Shown here piece after piece: positions 1-11,400 of a stretch of 64,000 nucleotides of DNA. Below the pieces are notes generated by a model, which made no database searches, was not told where the DNA came from, and saw nothing but the letters and a program-made list of their open reading frames with translations. Source of the DNA: Callaeas wilsoni (Eukaryota > Chordata > Aves > Passeriformes > Callaeidae); contig VWPU01002968.1 of the NCBI GenBank assembly GCA_013398955.1, forward strand, positions 20,800 to 84,799. Reading direction: 5' to 3'. A program made the translations under genes and the position numbers. Within the stretch, counting starts at the first letter, position 1; every line of letters starts with the position of its first letter.

Positions 1-3000
1 TGTCCCGCCTTAAGTTTGCAGAGGTTTCCTAGTGTGATTGGGGAGCTGTGGGAGAGGCTACCCAGGTAGAGTTGGGGTAAATCAGAGCAACTAAAGGTTG
101 TTTCTGCCTTACACTAATTAGCAACTGGCACATCCCTAGAAATCGGAATGAAAAAGGAGAGGGGCAGGGAAAATGCCATGTAATTCCTCTCTTCTGGACT
201 TTCTGAAACCAGTTGGCAGGTGCAGCAGCAGGTGCTGTGCCATCTGCCAAGTCTGGAAGTGGAAGTTTCAGCAGTGCAATTGGATTAAGTGGGTACCTTG
301 TTCCAGCCTGTGGGGCTGTCCCAGCATTGGATTTTGTGCTCACTTGTGGTGTTAATGCTGTTTGTAGGACCTTCACATTGATCATCTGTACTACAGCCAA
401 ACAAGGTCATTACTCATAATGTTTGTTTTTGTTTTTGTTTTTTTTTTGCAATGTGTGTTTAGTTTCATAAACTGAGAACAGATGAATATAAATAATTCTT
501 TGGGAGATATTTTAAAAAATACTTTCAAATGGAAAAAGATTGAGAGACTGCAATATAAAGTGACAAGCTAATGAAAATGAATTTTTGTAGTCCAGAATTT
601 ACCTTAGTCACGTAAGGCATTGACCATTAACTAGGTGAACATCTAATCACTACTGGTGTAATTGGGATGGAAATTGTCATGAAGAGGTCATTGGAAGCTG
701 CCTGAAATCTCTTATTCTGTATGTTTGAAGTACATATATTATTAAAATCTGTAGTCAGCTTAGTCAAGTACTTTGTCCTTTTTAATTATCAATGGGGTCA
801 TTGTCCCTTAAGCCTGGCTCAGCTCCCTATAGCAGAACTTTCTGAGCTGTTAGCCTGTTTCCTACATTTTTGTCATTATTGTCATTAAGTCTTTTTTTTT
901 CTGAGAGAAGGTATTTCTCATAAGGTAGAACAATACAGAGATTGCTGATCCTCTGTGTGCAGTGTGCCTTGCTTGTTGGTGTAGGAGTCCTGTCTGGACT
1001 TCTGCTGAGATGTGCTCTTGGAAGGCATCATTCCTGCTGTTGTAAAGCAATCTCTGCCTGTGAAAGCACAGTGCAAACCCAATGGTGTGAGAATTAAACT
1101 GTGTTGTTTCCATCTTGCCGTAACGTTCCAGCCCTCCATCTAAGAAGGTAGTAAAGCATTTGTACAAGTACTTGTAAAGATGGTAGGACCACTGTGACTT
1201 GAATTGTAAACTTACTGTGTATATACTTAAAGGTTTCAGAAGCAAATCTACAGATCAGATGTTAAGTCTGAATTTGTATCAGCTGCATTAAGACAGTAAT
1301 TATAATAAAATCTTAGCATAATTTCTGCTGTGAGTAAGGGAGGGCTTTTTCCTTTGTTCACATTGTTCTGTGGTGGTTTTTGTTTGTATTTTGTTTTTTA
1401 TTCTCTCCTAAACACCAGCAGTTAGTCAAGGCTAGAGAAAGTGTTCCATTGCCTGAGACATAGCATAGACATCTAAGAGAAAAGTGGATTCTTTATCAGT
1501 CATTTTTATATATTTCATGTTCTACTTTCAGATTCTGTATTGGAAAGAAGTGGGGTTTTAATGCCAAACTGGTAACATTTGCTGATTTTCTCTGCAGTGG
1601 AGACTGTTGCTTCCTGTTGGAATGATTTGGATGTGTTTTTGCCCAGTTTTCTGCCAGTGCCGCTCGTGCTGCAGGGTCTCCTGCAGTGTACAATTTAATC
1701 TCTTGCTTTCATTTCACTGAAGTATATGGGTTTCAGCAGGGGTAGCTGGGTGAAAGTTAGTGCCTGCATTATACTGGATATCTGCTCAAGTGATCTAATG
1801 GTTCCTCCTTGCAAAATCTGTGAAATTATAATAGCAGAAGTAGAGAGAGGAAGGGGCTCAAAGGTGGGTGGCAATACAGGATTCATATAAAGGGGAAGCT
1901 CTATATATTCTCTCTCTAGAGCAAAAGCTGAAGCAGCCCTGAAGTGAAAGGAAGTTGAGAAAACCTGAGAAAAATAAATTGTGAGAAGATTGGTGTTCTG
2001 ACTGCATGTTGTTCTTCCATATAAAAGGCTGGAGAATTTCCCTCACAGCTGAGGCAAGGAGAATTTCTTGTAGAATTCTGAGGTGGTTTCCTGGGTATCA
2101 GGAAGAAGCAAATTCTAAAGGATTTATAGTGACTTGCCTCAGTTGTGAGAAAGGTCTTTGGAACACTTTGTAAAGTGAAGACACGTGCTGAAACCTTCAC
2201 TTGCAAGAAGCAGGGATTACTTCTCTCTAGCAGTAGCCAGTGCCTTCTCGTGAGATTGTCTGATACGTTCAGTCTGCAGTCAAATGGCCTTTGTGACTTT
2301 TCTTTATTTGCTGTCACACAACCCTCTTCTTTCCTAACCTTGCAGATCTAGCAGTGGGTATTTGAGAAGATGAGCTGGTGACACTCATTCACAGATTCAT
2401 TAATCCCATTGCAGTCTCAGAATCATTCGATTATCTTTTCTCAAAAATCTCAGTGTCTCTAACAGCCTAACCAGATCTGAGCATGCTTCTGCAGATGAGC
2501 CTGCTGAATTTATCCGATGTGTTGAAATCATTTCCTCCAATTTTGTATTTAAGAATTCTCAAGCTTAGTTTGCAGGATCTCATTTCTTCTGTCAAGCATG
2601 GTAGCAAAGAGTACTTGAGATTTCTCCCCAGCATTACTTCTGACACTGTGTGTGACCAGTACGGATTTCTCTCCTTGTTTAACTGGAGTTCTTTTGTCCA
2701 ATCACACTTTGCCACCATAAGTTTTTTCCCCCTTGTTTTTAACTTTGTGCATTCCTACTCTTTCTACTATATTCAGTATGCTCGTCCCTTCTTTCTTGTT
2801 CCTTTTGCTTTCTTTATGGTGCATTAAGTGATTATTTCTTTCATCCTGTGCCCAGGAAAAAGATAAAATCTGTGTTTCAGAGATTATGCCCAAAGCTACT
2901 TAAAAAAACATTCGCTGTTTCAGACATTCAAAAAATGCCAGAGAAGGGCCAGCTTTAGTTTCCTGTACTCAGATTTTCATGAGCTCTTATCTTGCTGCCT

Positions 3001-3520
3001 GTCTGCATGTCTCTGCCGGGACAGGCATAGCTGTGTCCCTTGAAGTCAAGGCCTGTCCAGATGCCAGTGATTCTGAAAATTGGCCAGTGTACCATGTCAC
3101 AGTTGTGTACCCCCTCCTGCACTGATCTCTAGTCGTATTCTTCATATGTAAACTGATAACCCAACTCTCAATACAGTTTATTTGAGACGTAAGATTTCTT
3201 TGTCCATTCAAGTACTAATCCAGCCAATTGTTTGAGCACAAAAGACCTAATTGTTTGCTTTAGCTTCCCTGCTGTTTTACTAAAACAGTGACCCTTTAAC
3301 TTATATTTACATGATCTTTCCTTTTTGCTTAAATTTTTCTTGAACTTTCACTAGACATTTACTTAAAAAACCCTCCCCGTACCATTTGGGTGTAGAATGA
3401 GCTACAAAGCAAAGAGGACTTTAAAAGGATTCATTTAGATACATAGTGTTCCCTGCTTGCTTCTTAGCTGGTTTGCTGGGCTTTGTGGTTTGTAAGAGCT
3501 GTTGTGGGGGAGTTTTGAAC
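1..3520. other. Unique AT-rich non-coding DNA
   Basis: No recognisable gene. Open frames on both strands overlap one another (for example about 29-400 minus and 213-419 plus) and none has family motifs. The first 420 bases are slightly richer in GC than what follows. Short T or G/T tracts occur at 421-447 and about 1,369-1,402. A poly(A)-signal-like site at 1,304 is listed separately. I see no clear interspersed repeat here. Confidence 0.5.
1304..1309 (+). other. Possible poly(A) signal
   Basis: AATAAA lies in an AT-rich context, and a G/T-rich stretch resembling a downstream element follows about 60 bases later (about 1,369-1,395, GTGGTGG followed by T runs). If real, the first 1.3 kb of the window would be the 3' untranslated end of a plus-strand gene lying to the left. 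No reading frame leading into it is recognisable, and AATAAA is expected many times by chance in 64 kb. Confidence 0.15.
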
Positions 3521-3906
3521 CTTCTCCCTTCTCCCTTCTCCCTTCTCCCTTCTCCCTTCTCCCTTCTCCCTTCTCCCTTCTCCCTTCTCCCTTCTCCCTT
3601 CTCCCTTCTCCCTTCTCCCTCNNNNNNNNNNNNNNNNNNNNNNNNNNNNNNNNNNNNNNNNNNNNNNNNNNNNNNNNNNNNNNNNNNNNNNNNNNNNNNN
3701 NNNNNNNNNNNNNNNNNNNNNNNNNNNNNNNNNNNNNNNNNNNNNNNNNNNNNNNNNNNNNNNNNNNNNNNNNNNNNNNNNNNNNNNNNNNNNNNNNNNN
3801 NNNNNNNNNNNNNNNNNNNNNNNNNNNNCTGCGCTCTCTCCCTTCTCCCTTCTCCCTTCTCCCTTCTCCCTTCTCCCTTCTCCCTTCTCCCTTCTCCCTT
3901 CTCCCT
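3521..3906. repeat. CCCTTCT heptamer satellite with internal gap
   Basis: Tandem 7-bp units (CCCTTCT on plus, AGAAGGG on minus) run from 3,521 to 3,621 (about 14 near-perfect copies) and from about 3,837 to 3,906 (about 10 copies). Unresolved bases lie between them. The strand is pure pyrimidine on plus and pure purine on minus. The minus strand carries GGG every seven bases with AGAA spacers, which fits the G-quadruplex rule G3-N1-7, and the plus strand is a matching i-motif candidate. The near-absence of unit variation suggests a young, unstable array. Long repetitive open frames across it are simply translated repeat. Confidence 0.95.
3622..3828. other. Assembly gap (207 Ns)
   Basis: A run of 207 undetermined bases sits inside the heptamer array. 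The last base before it (3,621) departs from the repeat. The first bases after it (CTGCGCTCTCT, 3,829-3,839) are not the heptamer, so the hidden segment probably includes variant or non-repeat sequence, or the edges are low-quality read ends. Confidence 0.98.
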
Positions 3907-6900
3907 CATGTTGGCATTCACAGCAGGCTGCCTGTTTTAGTACTCTTCTATATTTCTCCCCAGTGGACTATATTTCCTGTTTTCTTTGTTAACATCACCA
4001 TATGTAATTGTTTTACCATTCTTGCTTTCTTCCTGAATGATTTGGGAACTATTTTGGAGCCTTTATACAGATATACATCCCTCTCCCAAGCATATGAGCT
4101 CTCTTATGTTCCCAGGTTAGTCCTGACCAAGACTGTTTTGAAATCCACATATGCACTTTCACATATTTTGTTTTTTCTTGCCTGCCTTTCTGTTGCATTT
4201 CTTTGTGGAGTTTTGACAGCACTATTGCAGTGTCTGTGCTGATGCCACAGCTGTTTGGAACACACAAGTATCTCAGTGAAGTGGCATTATGCTGTCACTT
4301 CAGTTATTCTTAAACTGGTAATCCTGATTATTGATGAAGACCGCATGTAAATATATGGTCTTGGGGGTTTGCTTGTGTATTGGTTTTTATGTTTTGGTTT
4401 GGGTTTACTGGTTATGATTTTTTTTTTTTCCAAATGCTGCCTCCAACTTGATGTTTCATAAAGTAAATCACTGAATACATTTGTAACTTCTGTCATCAGG
4501 GCCTTAAATGCCTGAGGTGCTTCCTGTTTCATATTCACAGGGCTGAAGTTGCACATAATTAAAATCCTGTCATTTCAGCATGAATTATTTTACTGAATCA
4601 TATTTTATTCACATGCCTTTTCTCTTTCAAGGTTCTCTGGTATGCATCAAACACTTGCATGTTAGTCCTACAGTCTGCTGTAGCAGCTTAACTTGGATTA
4701 ATTTCTTATGCTTGTTAGTTTGTGAAACAGCTCTGGTTTTGAGTTTTAGCTTCTGTGTTTTCCATGCTTCACTTTCTCCTCTTCTGTCTTTGTTTTTCCC
4801 ACTACAAATTGTCTAGAAAGATTGTCTTTTCAGTAGATATTTGAATGTCTGGCCCTAAATACAGAACAAAATTCCTAAAAAGAATTCACTGTATATGTTA
4901 GGAGGTTTAAATGTAGGATGGTTATTATCATTTACTTGAATAGCTTTCTGTTATTCACATCCTATTATTCTCAATGCCATATTCCATCCTAATACTCTTT
5001 ATGATGATTTCTACTGATGCAAGCAAGCAAAACCAAATAAATGTGGAAGAAAAGTCACTTTGGAAATGTAGAAATACTGTCCTTGGACAGAGAGCACTGA
5101 TGAGAGATAGGGATTTGTTTTGTCTTCCCAGGAAAGAGCAGACTGTGCTGCATGGAGTTTCTTCAGGCACTGTGCAAGCTCCTGCACAGTTAAGATTATC
5201 CTGGGATGGGTCTGCTGGAATTCTGAAACCATGCACTGTAGAGCTGTGTGTGGGCATCCTTAGGCAACTTTTTAAATAAAAGGTGCCAAAGTGAGTCCCC
5301 ATGTGGCATAAGGCATAAACACTTCAGAGGGGTCAGAAAGCACATGTAAATATACAACATGGTGGCACAATAATCCTGGCGTTTAAAGTATTGCTTCAGT
5401 TTTGCTCATCTTCCTCATGCTTACTTCTTGGATGTAATGAGAACAATTGTCCTTTCTGCTTGCTACACAGCTTGGTGTTTTCCTGGGTATGACTGTTTAA
5501 CCAGATCACTGAGAGTGGTTTAACAGTGCATATCACGCCCTAACTCTTTAGTGTATTTGCAGTGAGGATAAGGTACAGACACCTAACATATATATCACCC
5601 CTAAAAAGGTGTTGTGTTCATACAGAAATGTTTATGTATGCCTGCCCTATAAGCCAACCATGGTAACTGGTCTTTCTAAACCACTGAGGAATGAAAACCC
5701 TGTTTTGCATGCATTTTATTATGTTCATTTACAAATGGAAATGGGATTGGGTTGAGGAGTTCTTGAATATATCCAGGTTCACTTGCTGAGTCAGTGGGAG
5801 AATACAGCTCTCCAGTCTAAGGCTAATAGAGATTTTGTGGGGTCAGAGCCTCCCTGCTGGTATTTATGCTTTTAAAGCGTGCATTTCGCTTATTTGAGGC
5901 CTGAGGACTCTGCTTCCAAAAGCCTCAGCACCTAGAGCTTTGCAGTGACTTCAGCAGTGCAGCTGCCTCATACCTGTTCACTGAAGTCAGCTCATGTAAA
6001 ACATGACTCAAAACTTATTATAAATGACTCTTTGGTTTCAGTGTGCTTCAGAATATTCTGCAATTCACTGATGAGCCTGGGCACTCAACAAGGTAAGGTG
6101 CTGCTGTGTGTACTAGCCCAGTCCTACCAAATATTCCATACAAGTACCATGGGTTACAGAGTTTCACACTTGCCTTTCAAGTTCTGTGGATTTCTAGAAA
6201 TTTCTTGTTTGTGTAGGGTTCGGCTTTTTGTTTGTTTGGGTTTTTTGGATCAAAATTATGACCACAGCACCTGTCATATTGCATACTTTATAATTCCAGT
6301 TTTAGATTCCATTTATAAATCTGAGCCTTAGTTTCCAAGTTAGATAAGTTTTCTTAAGTACTGCTAGGAACATGTTTTTGAGCCTTACTGTCCATATGGC
6401 TTTTGTCTCAGAGCAGGAGCAATGATTTTCCTCTTTTCTCTGAGTGCAGTCCAAACCCCAGCTTTGCATGAAACCTGGCCTGTTCTACCCTCTCATGGTC
6501 TTGGAGCAGTAAAATTGTCTCTCTGGTGTTCTGTGGGGAACAGCCTGGAGCAGAGCTGTATCTACAGCACAGAGCAGCTGTATCCTGCTTTCCTCAGAGC
6601 ACCAGAGCTCTCTGAGCCAGCCCTCTCCATGAACCAAGCTGTCCAGTGTTTGTCTTTCAAATACTACCCTGACCTATACACTAGACCAAAGCTTCCTGTT
6701 CTAATATTGGTTTAAGACTTAAGTATCAGTGGCTTATTTTTTTACATTATCATTCTCTTTCTTATTTAACAGTTCCCTGGGATATACAGAGGGCCATAGT
6801 CAGGCCTTCCTAGCAGCCAGGATGAGGGGAAGGGAAAAGCACATGAAGGACATTTATGAAAAGAGGCAGAGCTTGAATTGCCATGCAACTCACAGAGTAT

Positions 6901-8386
6901 TTTGGTTCAGCAATCAAAATGTGTACTGTACTATTTGCCAAAAAAGAAGAAACACAGCACTCATTCTCTTGAAATCTCTCTCCTGCAGGAATTTGTTAGC
7001 TTACTTTAAGTTTCATATTATTTATAAGCTCTGACCCAGACTTCTCATTAACTGTTCCCAAAGCACTAGAAAAGGAAAGTAGAAGTACTTCCTGCTTTGT
7101 GTATCTGGTTAACAGCTGTGCCTCTTAGAGGAAGGAGAACACAGCCAGTAGTGATAAAAACTCACCCTGCTCGCCCTCGTAGGGAGCACTGGTGCAGTGT
7201 GTGCTGCCTCTCCCCAGGATCCTCACGTAGCAGCTTTCACTGCAGCGCTCTCAAGTGCAGCTTGCTGAAAACAGTTCTGTTGTGGGCAAAGAAAGGTTTC
7301 CTCATCCTCCTTGCCCCACCGTCAGCTACCTATTCCGTCTATTACTTCTTTGCTGTTTTTCATTTTTAAAAAACTGCTAGGCTGGGCTTCCAGAGAAGTA
7401 CAAATGCTCAGAGGTTATGGGCTCTTTGCTCAGGTATTGCCCTGGCTCAGCAGTTGTGAGTGTTGTGAAAGTGTGAGAAACCACTTTTATTGTGTCCCTG
7501 CATGTGATCAGCCCTGCAGTACTGGGTTGCCTTCTTTCAGCAGCAGTTCTCCATCATGGAGCCTGGTCTCTGCAGTTGAGCCAGTGCTTGGGCAGCCTCC
7601 TGTCCCCAAATGAGTCTTCTTGTGTCAGACCATCACCTGCATAGCTGCTGGCACCCTGGAATTACATACTCATCTTCCCCCTTAGTTTTTGGTGGTTGTT
7701 CTGATCCAGTATTCCTGAATACAAACAGTCAAAAATGAGAGTAATGGCTTAATATTTGTTAAAGGAACTAAACTCAGATCTGACTACTTTTGTTTTGTTT
7801 TATTCTGGCTTTCTGAGTTTATATGCTCATTAAAGGCACATTTTTGGAAGCTTTTCTCTGTGATGTTGAAGATGAGGAGGGTGTCTTCCAGTGCCACCAA
7901 GACTGTCCCCCGTCTATATGCTTGTAGGAAATCAGGGTTTGGGATCCATGAGCGATATGATGATAATCACAGGAGTTGACAGCAGGGCTTACTTGTGTTT
8001 GCAGATGGAGACAATACACAGGCATGAGCCAGCTGACCAGCCCTGCCTGTGGAAACCAAAAAAATATCCTTAGATCTTTTCATCTGTGCGTTGGCACCAC
8101 TCTTTTCCTAAGTGGCACATATATTGCTTCAAGGAGGTGGTGACATTCTTGCCCAAACTGTACTTTGTAAGTCAAAACCATCTAAATGCAATTCTACAGG
8201 TTGCTGTCTCCCGAGGCTTAAACTTTTCCACCTTTTCCGTTTTACAGTACTGAAAGTAGTTTACCCTGTGTGCATTTTTTTAGTCTTAGGAAGGGAAAGC
8301 ATTCCTAATCCTTCCAACTCAGGAGAATTTTAATGCTCTGGGAATACTGACAGTCTCTCAGAATTTCACTTTAATGCATATTTTTG

Positions 8387-8400
8387 TATATATATATATA
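8387..8400. repeat. (TA)n microsatellite
   Basis: Short uninterrupted run of alternating T and A (GTATATATATATATA). Confidence 0.8.
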
Positions 8401-11400
8401 CAGTCAAGCAACTATTAACAAAACTCCCCACCATTTACTAAAACTGCATCTTCCATAAGGCAAGGCCAGAATTCATAATAGTCCTTTGAGTATAAGCAAG
8501 ATCAGCACCTAACCATTACTTTTTCTGTTAGGAAGAAAGGAGTATAGAAGGGTGTTCTTGCAGACTGTTCCTCAGAATGTTTGATATGTGTCCAAATGAA
8601 AAAAAGGATGCCTTTGTGTTTAACTTAACCCAGTTTGTATTTCCCTGTCTAGAATATTACACTTTCAATGACAGTTAGGAAATTTACTTCTCACTAGACA
8701 AAGAAGTAGCTACACAATGAAACTGGATCACTTTTTATCAACAAACAGGAAATCCTCTTGACCGGCTTAGTTCCTGCCCTAGAATATAGTTTGTGTGCTT
8801 TACTCACACGTGTATACATGCTTGCATGCATCTGTGGAAGGCTGGAGGAATTAACAAGTAATCTAGGGAAATTTTAAGAATAAATTCCTAACCCTCAGCC
8901 AGTCTTACCTGGAATTTGTTAGCACTTCTGGAGTTTTGACTGAAAGAGCCAGGCTCCAAACTGAAAAGTTGTCTATTTTGAATAGCTTAAGGTAATTGGG
9001 ATCAAATTGTTAGGAATGTTACTATTGGTTAACATGACTGTTAGAATATCTGGGTTATCTTGATGACCATAATGCTGTGCTTCTGGCTGCCTAAGCAAAC
9101 ATCCCTGTGTGGAGCTCCGCGTGCTGCTCTCTCAGGTGACAAATCTGTCTCGGTGTCTCTCTTCAAAAGCTACCTTACTGTCTTTATTTCCTTAAAAGCA
9201 CAAAACCTCCTATTTTCTACAAGGCAGCCACTGGGGGGCTTTATGTACATTAATTACCTGGACATTATGCATTTAAAGTGCTTTGGGAAGGATTTGCAGA
9301 GAAACAGTGGATGGGAGTGTTGGTTTGAAGCTATCAGTTGGTTGCAGTCCTAGGTTTTGAGATGTGAAATTTCAAGCTATGCAAAACCCAGACTCTTTTC
9401 TGGCCTCTCTACCAGCTGGGGTTGTAATAAGGGGGGGCAGAACAGCCGTGGTAGCTCTCTCCTCCCTGAGGGGATTATACTTCCTTCAGGTGATGAAGCA
9501 GCAGAGGAAAGGAATGGAGCGACAGAGCTTCAGAGAAACTGGCTTGTGCTGGGGAACCCTTCCTGGAAACATAATGAAGCACAGGATGTGATAAGCATAA
9601 CTCATGGAAAAGGAAACTGCTTCAGAACACTGCAAGGAACAATGCAGCATCACTTGAGGCAGACAGCTCCCTAAGATTAGAATGCATTGGCTCAGGCTGA
9701 AGAAGAAAGACAATCTTGAAAGACAGTTTTGGAAAGTTTTTATTGTTTACGTATGGAAAGCATATGTTTTTCCTTAGTTGCATTTTGCAAGTCTGCGTGC
9801 GTGAGCTAGAATTGACTGTCTACGAAGAGTGTGAAATGCTCCCTGGTCGTAGCATTTATCCACTCCCTGTTTTCTTCCAGGGAGATGAATTGCCTTCCTA
9901 GTAAACATTGTTCCTGGAGCTGGAAGTATCAAGGGAAAGGAGTCGTGGGTGGGCACTTGGATGTTTCCTGGATCTGCAAAATACCTTTGTGCCACAAGGG
10001 GAAAGGGAAGCTTTACTGAGGGGCAAGGAAAAGCTCTGTCGTCGTTTAACCAGGACAAGCTCTCACAAGGGTGAGAACAATATTTCAATGTTAAATGTCT
10101 CTAAAATGACAAGATCTGGCAGTGAAACATCGATCTCACAATCCATCACAATGCCAGGATTAATTGCACAGGATTATGATGTGAAGGTTGCCCTTCTGCC
10201 AAGCTTTTTGCCTAATGCATTTGATGTTCCCAGTACAAGCTACTGCTGTGAATACTGTACGGTCACCCATCACTTAAAAGACTGAGGAATATGAATGTCT
10301 CTAGTTACAGGTGTGAACCGTGGTGCTGACATTATGAACTGCCCAATACCAAGTTGTTTTGTTCACTTACTTACTCGCATTATGAGGTCAATGAAGTTAA
10401 TGTCCTTAGTAAAACATTTCTTTGAGTCAGACAGAAGGCTCCAATACAGTCTTTGACTTGAAATTTCAAAAATATTGAACTCTGGATGAGTGGATGTGCA
10501 CATGACACTTTCATTATCTTGCATTAAAATTCAGGTGGTTTTAATTTAGACCAGAATAATCTTTGTTGTACCTTAGAGATAACTTTGGCCTTGTATATCT
10601 ATGAAATTAGATGGCAGTTAATTCATGCTGCTGCTAGGAAGAAGTATGCAAGCACTGAAGTAGTTTAACCAAAACCAGGCAACATGGTTTGCTGTTGTGA
10701 TAACCACCATCTTTTTCCATCACAGTGAGAGTCATCTTATGAACCTCTGAAGTTTGATGATCATTATGCCAAAAGCCTTGTGGGCTAAGTAAAGCAGACA
10801 ACATTCTTTACTGCTTCCTTACTTCTCAGCTTGTACTGAAAATGGAAAAGTGTAACTCAGATAGTATTTTAAAGTTCAACTTTTTGTATGCATAGCTCTA
10901 CTTCCATTATACAAAGTTGCAGATACCCAGAAAACAGAATCAGTATGATCTGCATTATCAAGTGGCATGTCACAGATGACAGATAGTTGTTAAGACTCTT
11001 GTTATCATGATCGAATGGTTTTGTGCATGAACAATGTTGATAATACATTTATAGAAAGCATATTTAATTCAGAGAATTCATAAGCAAAAACCCCTTCTGC
11101 ATGTGTTTCAGTTTTGTTCCAAGTGACTTGTCATAGCTGTAGACATTACAAAAGTGTTTTTAAATGACTGTAAGTGAGTACTTCTTTTCTTACAAAATTT
11201 TATGAGGATATTATTACTTTGTTCTTGGCAAGTTTTGTAGTCATTAAAGTTGATAGGGATTATTTCACCCTTTGTGAAAAATATCCTAAACAGTTACACA
11301 ATGCACTGCAACTGTTTCGAAAAGGAAATGCTGTGTAATCATAGAAATCATCGGTAAGATTTAAGTTGGCAGACAGCTCTTGATGCAGGTTGAATGTTGC

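Noticed and set aside
29..419. Open frames on both strands at the left edge, one rich in Ala/Pro
   Set aside because: Mutually overlapping, no recognisable family, no convincing splice pair; the alanine/proline bias follows from CAGCAGCAGGTGCTG-type DNA.
3421..4242. Long open frames (164-246 codons) on both strands
   Set aside because: They are translations of the CCCTTCT array and the Ns, giving endless LLPSPFS or GEGRREK; no gene.
6042..6092. 51-base segment between a good acceptor and a gtaagg donor
   Set aside because: Too short, no distinctive frame, no partner exon; expected by chance.
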